64,000 nucleotides of DNA from Flavobacterium sp. Root420 (GTDB lineage Bacteria > Bacteroidota > Bacteroidia > Flavobacteriales > Flavobacteriaceae). Shown here one piece after another: positions 45,408-53,748 of this stretch (within the stretch, counting starts at the first letter, position 1; each line of letters begins with the position of its first letter). The translations under genes were made by a program, and so were the position numbers. The notes under the pieces were generated by a model. It was given only the letters and a program-made list of their open reading frames with translations. It made no database searches and was not told the origin of the DNA. The DNA lies in contig NZ_LMEF01000008.1 of NCBI RefSeq assembly GCF_001427905.1, positions 455 to 64,454 of the forward strand, written 5' to 3'.

Positions 45408-45413
45408 ATAATC

Positions 45414-46958
45414 CTACTTACGCTCGACTAACAAATCTTTAAGTTCATTTGTTTTCAAAAAGGTTGCCAGGCGGCCGGCAAGCAATAAGACTTCTCTTTC
45501 TTCAGGAGCGATGCGTAGTTTGGTTTGAACATGAGAAGCAAATTCATATAAGATCAGGATTTCGCTTGCCGTTAATTCGTTGAATTTATCCCGGGTTAAA
45601 GTGGCCAAAATTACTTCGCCATCCTTATCTCTTTTAAAACTAAGCTCTCCAAACTGATCAATTAACTCTTTTTTGAAATTGGCATAAAACCGAAGCCAGG
45701 TCGAATAATCGTCGTCTGAACTTTTTAATTCGGTTACCAAGTCTTCATACTTCTGACCTTTATCCATCTTTAATAAATAATCCCGAAGCGTTGTAAAACC
45801 AATTACCTGATAATTCGAAACCGGAATTTTATAACGGTCCATTAGATTTTCGACATCTCTGTCAAAAGTGATATAACGCGTTTGAACAGTATATAACGAT
45901 GCCGTTTCGAAAAGCGAAATCAGCTTGATTTTTTCATCGCTTATGTAAGGTTCTTTTTTTCCTTGTCCCAAACAATCAATAAAAAGTGCCCTTTTGTTTT
46001 TATTATCTACTTTAGAATCATCGCGCAGTAATTCGACTAAAGTTTTATATCCCATATTATCCGAAGCGCCGCCATCAATAATACATAATATTTTCTGCTG
46101 ATTTTTAACCCCGAATTTTACTTTTGGCAAAACGCCCGGAAAAGCGGAACTCGCTGTAATGGCATAAGTAACCGGAAAATTAAAACCATCATTTACCTCA
46201 TTATGATTTAACGGAATCGAAGCTCTGTTTGGTGCCAAAGACGAATTCAAATTCAAACCGCGAATAATGTGCGGCATAAACGGAATGCGTTCTCCGTTGT
46301 TATAAGCCGTTCCATTGGCCACCATCATCGGTAAACTGGGTGTGTTTTTACTTTCCTTCGGAACAAAAAAATCAGACATCAACATTTGAGTTGAAAACTT
46401 ATTTGGATTGTCAGGATTTGTATTGTCGTATTGCAGAATCTCCGAATCTAGTCGTTGTGTCATCGAAATTTTATCTCCTTTTTCGTTTCGGCTATTGTTT
46501 AGAAGTGACAAAATCGTAGCCGATTTATCTACATAATCTTTGTAAGCATCAGCTTTGGAGAAATAAAACTCATTAAACGTACAATTGTCGTAATTGAGTT
46601 TGTTTTTTAGAATCGTTAAATAATACCCTGCCGAATAACAACCTCCGGAAACGGTCGAGAAATAATCGATTTCATTTAAAAAGTTGCGTTGCAGATTGTT
46701 TTCTTCAATTTCCTCTAACCCCAAAAGAACGCCCATACTAAAAAACTGCGCCCTCGAACCACCGCCTGAAATAGCAATTCCTAAAGCAATATTGGGATTT
46801 TGAAATTTGGTGTCACGATCCTGGACCGATTTATAATCATTTAAGGAAACACCTGGAATAGAACTATAATTGATCTCTGAGAAAAGGTTGATTTTATTTT
46901 GAGAAAAGCCTATTTCAATGAAAAGAAAAAGCAATAACTGCACGTATTTATATCTCAT
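45414..46958 (-). CDS. Patatin-like phospholipase, exported
   Basis: The protein has 514 residues and an N-terminal signal peptide (LLLFLFIEIGFSQ). The oxyanion-hole motif is IAISGGGSRAQFF. The nucleophile serine is in YFSTVSGGCYSAGYYL, a variant of GxSxG. The catalytic aspartate is in CIIDGGASDNMGYKTL. This Ser-Asp dyad defines patatin-type acyl hydrolases that cut phospholipids. It probably acts outside the inner membrane. A long C-terminal helical part (~380-510) has no clear family. Confidence 0.87.
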   Translation of the reverse strand: MRYKYVQLLLFLFIEIGFSQNKINLFSEINYSSIPGVSLNDYKSVQDRDTKFQNPNIALGIAISGGGSRAQFFSMGVLLGLEEIEENNLQRNFLNEIDYFSTVSGGCYSAGYYLTILKNKLNYDNCTFNEFYFSKADAYKDYVDKSATILSLLNNSRNEKGDKISMTQRLDSEILQYDNTNPDNPNKFSTQMLMSDFFVPKESKNTPSLPMMVANGTAYNNGERIPFMPHIIRGLNLNSSLAPNRASIPLNHNEVNDGFNFPVTYAITASSAFPGVLPKVKFGVKNQQKILCIIDGGASDNMGYKTLVELLRDDSKVDNKNKRALFIDCLGQGKKEPYISDEKIKLISLFETASLYTVQTRYITFDRDVENLMDRYKIPVSNYQVIGFTTLRDYLLKMDKGQKYEDLVTELKSSDDDYSTWLRFYANFKKELIDQFGELSFKRDKDGEVILATLTRDKFNELTASEILILYEFASHVQTKLRIAPEEREVLLLAGRLATFLKTNELKDLLVERK

Positions 46959-47129
46959 TTTGAATCAATTAAATCAATAATGCGAAGTTAATAAAGTTAT
47001 TTCACAAAGTTACGTTAAGTTAACACAGCGATTCATTGAGTTTTTTTGATGTGAATGAATCTACTAAAGACACGATCCCGAAAATTCGGGACGGGGACAA
47101 AGTTTTTATTCTCAAAGATTGAATCTGCA

Positions 47130-47172
47130 AAAAACCTTAGAATCTTAGCAACTTAGAACCTTAAAATCTTGA
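47130..47172. repeat. Word-repeat segment, inverse of the ggttct vocabulary
   Basis: ccttagaatcttagcaactt, agaaccttaaaatcttgaa: words that are reverse complements of those at 40286-40320. A separate short palindrome (tcccgaaaattcggga, 47076-47091) lies just before it. The gap 46959-47174 has no gene. Confidence 0.55.
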
Positions 47173-47174
47173 AG

Positions 47175-47741
47175 CTACTCGACATTAAACAACCTTAAAA
47201 TATACGAGAGTTCATATACAATAAACAGAATTGCCAGAATAGTATGAAAAGTTTTATTATGAAATTTTATCGCCACCAGACAAAACCCAACATGTGTTGC
47301 AATCCGGACATAATATTCGGTTTGATTGTATAAAAAGTAATTCCCGCCTTTTATGGCTGTATCTATCACGTCGGCAATAAAACTGATGGCCAGAATAGCA
47401 AAAAACCAATTTTTACGCGAATAAAAATAATCTTCATAACCGGTATAATCTACTAAATCATCAGGATACAAAATGGCACAGAGCAGATAATAAATCAGAA
47501 TGTAGCAGATGATAAAAAAGTAATCTATAAAATACCATTCGGTTATCAACTTGAGATTAAACTCCCACCACCAAAAATGAATAATCAGCAAAAAAACATA
47601 AAACACCCAAAGCGAGTGCACAAAATAGAATTTCTTTCTCCCCGGATGCTGAATAAAAATAACCGAGCCTTTGATAAGATGCGTTAAACTCAACCCAAGA
47701 ATGATTCCGATAATAGATTTGATATGCGTTAGTTCTTCCAT
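47175..47741 (-). CDS. Multi-pass membrane protein, hypothetical
   Basis: The protein has 188 residues and about five hydrophobic segments. It opens with MEELTHIKSIIGIILGLSLTH and has many aromatic residues (FYFVHSLWVFYVFLLIIHFW). It resembles small Bacteroidota inner-membrane proteins with no known role; I recognise no family. It is a single gene flanked by word repeats. Confidence 0.7.
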   Translation of the reverse strand: MEELTHIKSIIGIILGLSLTHLIKGSVIFIQHPGRKKFYFVHSLWVFYVFLLIIHFWWWEFNLKLITEWYFIDYFFIICYILIYYLLCAILYPDDLVDYTGYEDYFYSRKNWFFAILAISFIADVIDTAIKGGNYFLYNQTEYYVRIATHVGFCLVAIKFHNKTFHTILAILFIVYELSYILRLFNVE

Positions 47742-47824
47742 AAAATGATATTGATTTTATAAAGAACTAAAATTAATTCAATTAATTCAGAAACAAGTAT
47801 TTGTGGGTAAAAATTCACTACATC

Positions 47825-47964
47825 AGCTTAACCGCAAGGTTCGCAAAGAGTTTACGCAATGTTCGCAAGGGAAATTAAACTTTGCGTCTCCGCGACTTGG
47901 CGAGATTAAAACTAACCTCTTAGCGTGCCTTGCGTAAACTCTTTGCGAACCTTGCGGTTAAGCT
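47825..47964. repeat. Perfect 35-bp inverted repeat
   Basis: The arms 47825-47859 and 47930-47964 are exact complements over 35 bp. Each arm holds the words accgcaaggttcgcaaag and agtttacgcaa. The 70-nt loop contains a further copy set (aactttgcgtctccgcgac). The right arm ends 2 bp before the stop of the gene at 47967. It is the strongest of the repeats. Confidence 0.9.
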
Positions 47965-47966
47965 TA

Positions 47967-48509
47967 CTAAGCCCGTTTAATCTCATGCCCCACAAATTCC
48001 TCCAAGGTAGCAAACATATCATCTACCGAAAGCACTTCAAAGTCAGGGTGATTTTTTAGAAAATTAGCATTTAAAGTCACTAAATTTTCCTCCAATTCAT
48101 AAAAAGTATCATTGTTCAAAGAATCACGAACCGGATTAACGCCTTCAAATTTTCCGCTTACAAATTTATTCAGCTTAACGCTGCTCATCAATTTGACTTT
48201 TTTGCTTTGTAGTTGAAATAACTCTAAGTGTTTTTCGGCGCCAATTAAAGCCAGTCCTTCTTCGATTAATTCGTTCAGTTCTTTATTCCAGGCCGATTTA
48301 TAGACAAACTGCGCAAAATTTCCTTCGGCATATTGCGACCAGTAATAATCAAGATAATAACTCATTAAAGCATCCGGATGAATAAATTCGTCATCGACAC
48401 CTTCCTCCCGCATTAAATTGATAACCGAAATATTGGAATGAATAACATCATGAAGATTTTCACTATTCATTGCCGTTTCAGAAACTATTATTCTACCGAA
48501 TTCTTCCAT
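47967..48509 (-). CDS. DMP19/DUF4375-like protein
   Basis: The protein has 180 residues, soluble and helical. The block MSYYLDYYWSQYAEGNFAQF resembles the DUF4375 (DMP19) core, in which a tyrosine-rich helix precedes GGFxQF. The protein is acidic (LNELIEEGLALIGAEKHLEL). The function is unknown; DMP19 of Neisseria is a DNA mimic, but that role cannot be assumed here. Confidence in the gene is high and in the family moderate. Confidence 0.72.
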   Translation of the reverse strand: MEEFGRIIVSETAMNSENLHDVIHSNISVINLMREEGVDDEFIHPDALMSYYLDYYWSQYAEGNFAQFVYKSAWNKELNELIEEGLALIGAEKHLELFQLQSKKVKLMSSVKLNKFVSGKFEGVNPVRDSLNNDTFYELEENLVTLNANFLKNHPDFEVLSVDDMFATLEEFVGHEIKRA

Positions 48510-48577
48510 TTTGATTTGTTTTGAGATTGATTTGCAAATTTCAGTTAAATAGAAACAGAAAAGAAATACAATCTGAT

Positions 48578-48748
48578 TTATATCGCATCAGATCCGTCTG
48601 TATGCTGCTTTTCATTCATTTTTGCCACCAAAACTTTCAAACGCAAGGCGCGTTCTCTTTTTTCTTCCTGAAGTTTAGCCTTCTTCCGATTCAGCAATTT
48701 GGTATGCAAAGCCTTGTTTTTCGTATTTTTTTCAGGTCCTTTTGCCAT
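48578..48748 (-). CDS. Small basic protein, hypothetical
   Basis: A 56-residue frame from ATG at 48748 to TAA at 48580. It reads MAKGPEKNTKNKALHTKLLN, then a Lys/Arg/Glu-rich helix (RKKAKLQEEKRERALRLKVL) and a polar tail. It is strongly charged, with no membrane segment or cysteine. The opposite strand is also open here, but its translation is low-complexity. The regular charged helix and the upstream position to the DUF4375-like gene suggest a real gene. RNA or ribosome contact is a guess. Confidence 0.6.
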   Translation of the reverse strand: MAKGPEKNTKNKALHTKLLNRKKAKLQEEKRERALRLKVLVAKMNEKQHTDGSDAI

Positions 48749-48790
48749 GATTTCTATGCAAATATAAGAAATTGAATGACAATAAGATTT

Positions 48791-48880
48791 TGGGCGTTCC
48801 CTCCGGTCGGGCTATTCGCTGCAAGTCCTCGCACTTCCTTCGTCAGGCTGTGGGCTTTCCGCTGCTATCCCTAACGCTCA
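48791..48880. other. GC-rich dispersed element candidate
   Basis: About 90 nt are markedly GC-richer than the surroundings: tgggcgttccctccggtcgg, then two related words gggctattcgctgcaagtcc and gggctttccgctgctatccc. From memory, similar sequence occurs between genes in other Flavobacterium genomes. It resembles the reverse complement of parts of the 28531-28625 element. No open reading frame fits it. Confidence 0.5.
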
Positions 48881-48965
48881 CGTTTTCATAAGAAGATTTA
48901 GTTTTGTGAGATTATTTTGTACTATTAAATTGAGTATTTTAGCTTGAAATAATCAAACCTGTCAT

Positions 48966-49469
48966 ATGATTAAAAAATACATTTTGTTCTTTTTCTTAAT
49001 AGTAATAGGATGTCAACCGCCAAAAAAGAATCATGATTTTACTTTCTTTAAATGGAATATTCACGAATCTTATTACTTAAAGTTCAATTCATCTGACACA
49101 CTTTACTTTATTAATACTTATCCATTGGAAGAACAAACTTCTTTTACTATTTTAAATGAAGAAGAAAAGGAAAAAATCCAAAGCACTTTAGATATTATAT
49201 CTTTTCCAAAAGAAAAAGAGTTTGCAAGTTCCGTTGATGACGGAGAAACTTTTGCTTTTGAATTAAAAGGCAAAAAACAATCAAAGCAACTTAAAATTCA
49301 TGGTCACCAAGGCCCAAATCAATTTTGGCTATTCGGAAAATCATTAGAAACAATTAAAGACCAGCATACTTTCATTAAAATCAATAAAAAGTTTGATTTA
49401 AGTGAATTTAATAAAATGATTCTTTCTCCACCACCACCAATAATTTGCAATCAATGTCCGCAACGATGA
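48966..49469 (+). CDS. Lipoprotein, hypothetical
   Basis: The protein has 167 residues. The lipobox is IVIGC (Cys16). The mature part has beta-rich blocks (YLKFNSSDTLYFINTYPLEE, FAFELKGKKQSKQLKIHG) and ends with PPPPIICNQCPQR. No family is recognised. The next gene overlaps its stop in an ATGA junction, so the pair is translationally coupled. Confidence 0.75.
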   Translation: MIKKYILFFFLIVIGCQPPKKNHDFTFFKWNIHESYYLKFNSSDTLYFINTYPLEEQTSFTILNEEEKEKIQSTLDIISFPKEKEFASSVDDGETFAFELKGKKQSKQLKIHGHQGPNQFWLFGKSLETIKDQHTFIKINKKFDLSEFNKMILSPPPPIICNQCPQR

Positions 49470-49882
49470 AAAAAACACATCTAATCTTCATTCTATTTTT
49501 AATCGGCTTGAATTCTCACTCCCAAGAAAACAAAACGATTCAAAAACTAGATACAGAACTTCAAAAATGTTTAGATGATACAGGGAACAATATGTTGAGC
49601 TGTACACTTGAATATTACAACAAAATAGACGAACAACTTAACATAACATACAAAAAAATCAGAGCTATATTAAGCAAACCAGAGCAGGAAAAATTAAAAA
49701 ACAAACAATTGGCATGGCTTAAAAAAAGAGATCTACATTTTAAAAAAGTTGAAGCCGAAACTGCAAAAGAACTGGATGGAGACAATGCTTCACAAGATTA
49801 CAGGATGATCTGTTCTCATGAAAACGCTCTATTTGTGAGAGATAGAATTATGGAGTTAGAAAAAACATATTCAAAAAACTAA
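49466..49882 (+). CDS. LprI-type lysozyme-inhibitor-like protein
   Basis: The protein has 138 residues from MKKTHLIFILFLIGLNSHSQ, a signal peptide. The mature part has the DUF1311/LprI pattern: LDTELQKCLDDTG, CTLEYYNKIDEQLNITYKKI, LSKPEQEKLKNKQLAWLKKR, with cysteines that can pair. Proteins of this kind are secreted, and some inhibit lysozyme. ATGA overlap with the lipoprotein gene decides the start. Confidence 0.83.
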   Translation: MKKTHLIFILFLIGLNSHSQENKTIQKLDTELQKCLDDTGNNMLSCTLEYYNKIDEQLNITYKKIRAILSKPEQEKLKNKQLAWLKKRDLHFKKVEAETAKELDGDNASQDYRMICSHENALFVRDRIMELEKTYSKN

Positions 49883-49897
49883 AATCAACTCAACCCA

Positions 49898-50176
49898 ATG
49901 AATCTCCCAAAAAACCTAACCTTATTCTTCGTTTCTGGAGTTCTCTCTATTATAGCAGGAATAATTTACGCCATAATACTAATAAACGGCAACTCCGCAG
50001 AAGATGGCTTAATGGGAATTTATATTTTGTTTAGTTTGATTCCGGTTTCTTTAGTTTTATTAATTGATCGTCTTTTGGTTCGGAAGTTTGGGAATCAAAA
50101 AATAAATAAAGTGCAATTCTATTTTCTAGGATTTGTTATACTTTTATGGATTCTTAGGGCGATAGTAAATTTATAA
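49898..50176 (+). CDS. Small membrane protein, hypothetical
   Basis: The protein has 92 residues with three hydrophobic segments (about 8-30, 40-57 and 72-90). No family is recognised. It lies 15 bp after the LprI-like gene and probably belongs to the same transcript. Confidence 0.68.
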   Translation: MNLPKNLTLFFVSGVLSIIAGIIYAIILINGNSAEDGLMGIYILFSLIPVSLVLLIDRLLVRKFGNQKINKVQFYFLGFVILLWILRAIVNL

Positions 50177-50220
50177 GAATAAAAACTTATGATTTCAAGC
50201 CAATTAAAAAAACCAACCCC

Positions 50221-50553
50221 ATGAAAAACCTCATAATCGCCATTATTTCGCTTTTATCATTTTCGATCTATTCCCAAAACCGTTACGAATTGCAGGATGA
50301 AGGCGCGGAAAAACTTTATCTTTCAAATTCTATCAGTGAAATGGCCGATCGAAAAATCATTACAACTGAACCAATTGTTGTAATTGATGGCGTTCCGTAT
50401 CGTTTTCAGGATTTAGAGAAACAGAAACTCCCTTTGTCAAAAAAAGAAATTATAAATATTGTGCCTTTGGATAGAGAAAAAGGCATTAAAATTTATGGCT
50501 CTTTCGCAGAAGCGGGAGTTTTAATCGTAACTACAAACAGAAAGAAAAAATAG
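50221..50553 (+). CDS. Secreted protein resembling an isolated TonB-receptor plug
   Basis: The protein has 110 residues: a signal peptide (IAIISLLSFSIYSQ) and one small domain. PIVVIDGVPYRFQDLE, then LSKKEIINIVPLD, then IKIYGSFAEAGVLIVTT mirrors the order of SusC-type plugs (VVDGVP ... IESIEVLKD ... AIYGSxxxxGVILITT). No barrel, carboxypeptidase-like domain or TonB box follows. It could be a plug-derived partner of a receptor or a remnant. The signal peptide and clean reading frame suggest it is expressed. Confidence 0.7.
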   Translation: MKNLIIAIISLLSFSIYSQNRYELQDEGAEKLYLSNSISEMADRKIITTEPIVVIDGVPYRFQDLEKQKLPLSKKEIINIVPLDREKGIKIYGSFAEAGVLIVTTNRKKK

Positions 50554-50572
50554 TTTCAATAAGCAACACAAA

Positions 50573-51130
50573 ATGGAACCGACCTTTTTCGCAACTCAGG
50601 AAAAATTCAGGGCATGGCTACAAAAGCACCACCAAACAGAAACCGAATTATTAGTTGGTTTCTATAAAGTGAACAGCAAAAAACCTTCTATGTCCTGGTC
50701 AGAATCTGTAGATCAGGCACTTTGTTTTGGCTGGATCGACGGCGTTCGCAAATCAATTGATGAAGAAAGTTATACCATCCGGTTTACACCGAGAAAGAAA
50801 ACCAGTATTTGGAGCGCCATCAACATCAAAAAAGTCGAAGAACTCACCAAAGCCGGACTCATGAAAGAAGCTGGTCAAAAAGCTTTCGACTTAAGATCAG
50901 AAGAACGTTCCCGAATTTATTCGCACGAAAAAGATCCTTCTTTTCTAACTTCTGAATTTGAAAAACAATTCAAAGCCAATAAAATAGCTTGGGAATACTT
51001 TAACCAGCAAGCACCATCCTACAAAAAAGTCATGATTCACTGGATTATGAGTGCCAAACAAGAAAAAACACAAGTTTCGAGATTGGAGAAAACGATAAAA
51101 GTTAGTGAGGAGCGGAAACGAATGCTGTAA
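50573..51130 (+). CDS. YdeI/OmpD-associated family protein
   Basis: The protein has 185 residues. The family hallmarks are ELLVGFYKVNSKKPSMSWSE, the core ALCFGWIDGVRKSIDEESY and TIRFTPRKKTSIWSAINIKK. The C-terminal part has the KKVMIHWIMSAKQEKTQVSR helix, seen in YdeI-like proteins. The family is widespread and cytosolic; its biochemical role is poorly defined. Confidence 0.9.
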   Translation: MEPTFFATQEKFRAWLQKHHQTETELLVGFYKVNSKKPSMSWSESVDQALCFGWIDGVRKSIDEESYTIRFTPRKKTSIWSAINIKKVEELTKAGLMKEAGQKAFDLRSEERSRIYSHEKDPSFLTSEFEKQFKANKIAWEYFNQQAPSYKKVMIHWIMSAKQEKTQVSRLEKTIKVSEERKRML

Positions 51131-51217
51131 AAATAACAAATGTTTATCAATTTGATTGAGCGACAAATAGTAACTTTATCCTCTTTCTTATAATTTAATT
51201 CATCAAAAAGTCAAACA

Positions 51218-52120
51218 ATGGAAAACAGAACCACTTTACAATACTATGTTTTAGATGTATTCTCGAATAAAAGTTATAAAGGAAACCCATTGTCGGTTGT
51301 TTTTACAAATGGTGATTTAGAATTAGAAACCTATCAAAACATTTCAAAAGAATTTGGTTATTCTGAAACCTCCTTTATCTATTATTCAACAAAGAAAAAA
51401 GCGCTAAAGGTTCGTTCGTTTACCCCAACCGGAATCGAGATTGATGGGGCAGGACACAATTTACTGGGTGCGGTTTGTGGTGCCTTGCTAAAAAGAATGC
51501 CCATTTTTGAAGAGCAAAATGAAAGCGAACGTTTTGTTATCATGAAAAATTTATCTATTCCACTAACGGTAAGTTTTGATTCGATTACTTATGATCCGGT
51601 GGTACAAATGCATCAAAAATCGGCGGTTATTAAACAAGAAATCCCAACTTACAGAATTGCGGTAGCATTGGGTTTAAAAATTGAAGATCTGGACGTTAAT
51701 GCCTTTGTTCCGACAATTGTAAAAACAGAAGTTGCACACACTATGGTTCCCATAAAAAACAGCCAGGTGCTCAATAGTATTGTGCCTGACAACCAACTTT
51801 TAATTGAAATATCAAAAGAATATCATTTTGAAGGATTTTATTGTTTCACCCCTGCTGATGAAAATCAGGAACACATAGTCGAAACAAGATTTTTCAACCC
51901 TATAATCGGGATATATGAAGATCCGGCTACCGGAACGGCCGCAGGTCCTTTAATTGGCTTTTTGACTCAAAAGAAATTCACTAAATCAGACAAAGAGTAT
52001 AAAATTCTGCAAGGTGTCAAATTAAAACAGGCTTCTATGATTGAAGTTATGAATCGTGAGGAAGATATTTTAGTTGGTGGGTCGTCTATTATTACGATGC
52101 GTGGGGAATTATATTTATAA
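51218..52120 (+). CDS. PhzF-family isomerase
   Basis: The protein has 300 residues, the PhzF length, with two similar halves of diaminopimelate-epimerase fold. The catalytic glutamate is in FGYSETSFIYY. GAGHNLLGAVCG and EDPATGTAAGPLIGFL are the paired substrate-binding loops. Most relatives have unknown substrates and no phenazine genes are nearby. It forms a single transcription unit with a terminator. Confidence 0.9.
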   Translation: MENRTTLQYYVLDVFSNKSYKGNPLSVVFTNGDLELETYQNISKEFGYSETSFIYYSTKKKALKVRSFTPTGIEIDGAGHNLLGAVCGALLKRMPIFEEQNESERFVIMKNLSIPLTVSFDSITYDPVVQMHQKSAVIKQEIPTYRIAVALGLKIEDLDVNAFVPTIVKTEVAHTMVPIKNSQVLNSIVPDNQLLIEISKEYHFEGFYCFTPADENQEHIVETRFFNPIIGIYEDPATGTAAGPLIGFLTQKKFTKSDKEYKILQGVKLKQASMIEVMNREEDILVGGSSIITMRGELYL

Positions 52121-52123
52121 AAA

Positions 52124-52145
52124 AAAGCTGCATTAATGCAGCTTT
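52124..52145. terminator. Bidirectional terminator
   Basis: A 22-nt perfect palindrome (aaagctgcatt / aatgcagcttt) with T-runs on both sides separates the convergent PhzF-like and DinB-like genes. Confidence 0.85.
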
Positions 52146-52151
52146 CCTTTT

Positions 52152-53282
52152 CTATTTCTTAATCTCATGTGGCAATGTTTGTTTTTGCTGAGGGGGAATT
52201 CGTTTCTTTAAAAACAAAATCTGCCCTAAATGACTTGACTGATGTTCCATAACATGAAACCAGCAATACTGGTTTGTCCAGTCATACCTTTGCTGAACTT
52301 CGGCGAACCACGCGTCGTCTCTTTTCTTTAATTCCGAAATGGTTTTTGCCCGTACCTCATTATAAATATCCAAATAATACTGAATATCATGTCCTTTAAA
52401 TTCATCTCTTCCGCCTTGGTCTAAATTTAAGGCTTTATCCCATTTTTTCTTTTCTTCTTCGTTAAATTCTCTGTTTTCAAAAGTAAAAACCTGATAGTAT
52501 TTTTCGGCTGCAGCCAAATGCATTACAAGTGCTCCAATTCGGTTGGCCTCTTCATCATGCAAATAATCTATTTCATATTGATTCATGTTTTTAACGGTTC
52601 TTTCAACCCGATCTTTAAGATCTTCCAACATCGAAATCATGTCTGCAATTTTAGGTGAAGCATCTTCAACATTTCCAATCTTTGCCTCTTGTCTGGGTTT
52701 AATACCGTTTCCTTCCAGCAATAAACTAGTTTTTCCATCAACACTTGATTTATCCAAAGTAATTTTATATTCCTTTACTTTAACAATCGCATCTTTAGAA
52801 ATACCTAAACCCCATTTTGGAATATCGTCAGTTTTTATCGGAATTTCAAAACTTGAATTTAAGACTGCGAGAGGCTCAAAAACTCCTTTTGCATTTTCAA
52901 TCAGCAATTCAAATTTATCAAAATAAAATTTTCCATTATACAAGCACAAACCTCCAAAACTTAGCGATTTACTATTCTTATCGATCGTTCCTTCTACTGT
53001 ATAAGATTGCCACTCTTTTGATTTTACTGGTCTGTCTCTCATGTTGTCAAAAAAACCATCTTCGTCATTTTTAGTGTCTACTCTTGCCCATACTCCAGCC
53101 CATGCTTTTGGTTCAGTACTTTCAACTTTAACAGAAGCAATTACTTTAAATTTCTTAGGTGAAGTCGTTTGAATATCAATTGTCTGATTGAAAGAAGTCC
53201 AATCGCTGGAAATCGTCTTTTGTGTTTGAGCCCCGGTAAAAACAAAACTTAAAAACAATAATAAACTAGTAACTTTTTTCAT
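52152..53282 (-). CDS. Secreted DinB-fold protein with N-terminal beta domain
   Basis: The protein has 376 residues. A signal peptide (LLLFLSFVFTGAQ) is followed by ~150 residues that look like a carbohydrate-binding or galactose-binding beta-sandwich (SVKVESTEPKAWAGVWARVD, GGLCLYNGKFYFDKFEL). Residues ~215-360 form a DinB four-helix domain with metal-binding histidines in ALVMHLAAAEKYYQ and FHVMEHQSSHLGQILFLKKR. DinB proteins are usually cytosolic thiol-linked enzymes, so export and the beta domain are unusual. The substrate is unknown. Confidence 0.83.
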   Translation of the reverse strand: MKKVTSLLLFLSFVFTGAQTQKTISSDWTSFNQTIDIQTTSPKKFKVIASVKVESTEPKAWAGVWARVDTKNDEDGFFDNMRDRPVKSKEWQSYTVEGTIDKNSKSLSFGGLCLYNGKFYFDKFELLIENAKGVFEPLAVLNSSFEIPIKTDDIPKWGLGISKDAIVKVKEYKITLDKSSVDGKTSLLLEGNGIKPRQEAKIGNVEDASPKIADMISMLEDLKDRVERTVKNMNQYEIDYLHDEEANRIGALVMHLAAAEKYYQVFTFENREFNEEEKKKWDKALNLDQGGRDEFKGHDIQYYLDIYNEVRAKTISELKKRDDAWFAEVQQRYDWTNQYCWFHVMEHQSSHLGQILFLKKRIPPQQKQTLPHEIKK

Positions 53283-53373
53283 TGTCCGTATTTTTAGAAT
53301 TCTTTGTAAATATAAAATTGTTTTTTAAGGAAAAAACTTAATATTCTTTAAATTTTAAAACAAAAACAAAAAA

Positions 53374-53398
53374 AAGCCGCATTTAAAAATGCAGCTTT
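53374..53398 (-). terminator. Terminator after the CDGSH gene
   Basis: The stem aaagccgcattt / aatgcagcttt has one mismatch and is followed by a T-rich run on the minus strand, 23 bp past the stop at 53421. Confidence 0.7.
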
Positions 53399-53420
53399 AT
53401 GTAAATCAAAAATTATTTTT

Positions 53421-53648
53421 TTAGTTCGTTTTCATAGGCGGTAAATCAAACGCAACAGAATCGTGTTCGAAATTATTGCGGTGTCCACCATCGCAAAAAG
53501 GTTTGTTTGCAGATAATCCGCAACGGCAAAGTCCTAATGCAGATCTTCCCTGAAGTCCGTAAACTGTTCCTTCTGAATCCATGATTTCAAAATCACCTTC
53601 GATTTTGATTGATCCGTTTTTATTGATGATAAGTTTTGTCTTGCTCAT
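53421..53648 (-). CDS. CDGSH iron-sulfur domain protein
   Basis: The protein has 75 residues from MSKTKLIINKNGSIKIEG. The 2Fe-2S cluster site is complete: LCRCGLSANKPFCDGGH, with three Cys and one His ligand. An N-terminal MSKTKLIIN...DFEIMDSEG strand pair precedes it. It should carry a redox-active [2Fe-2S] cluster in the cytosol. The upstream ATG at 53711 would add residues with unusual composition and is not preferred. Confidence 0.9.
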   Translation of the reverse strand: MSKTKLIINKNGSIKIEGDFEIMDSEGTVYGLQGRSALGLCRCGLSANKPFCDGGHRNNFEHDSVAFDLPPMKTN

Positions 53649-53748
53649 AAAATTGTCTTTGTTTTTTTCAGGGCAAAGGTTGCAAAATATATCTTTATTT
53701 ATAAGATGCAAACGTAGTTTAAACTGGTTCTATTTTATGGGGGTTGTC

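Noticed and set aside
48578..48748. Frameshift in the small basic gene
   Set aside because: A first reading of a T-run suggested a lost base. Recounting gives 171 bases and an uninterrupted 56-codon frame.
48521..48775. Plus-strand 84-codon frame
   Set aside because: It lies opposite the more convincing small basic gene, and its product is Phe-rich low-complexity sequence without a usable domain.
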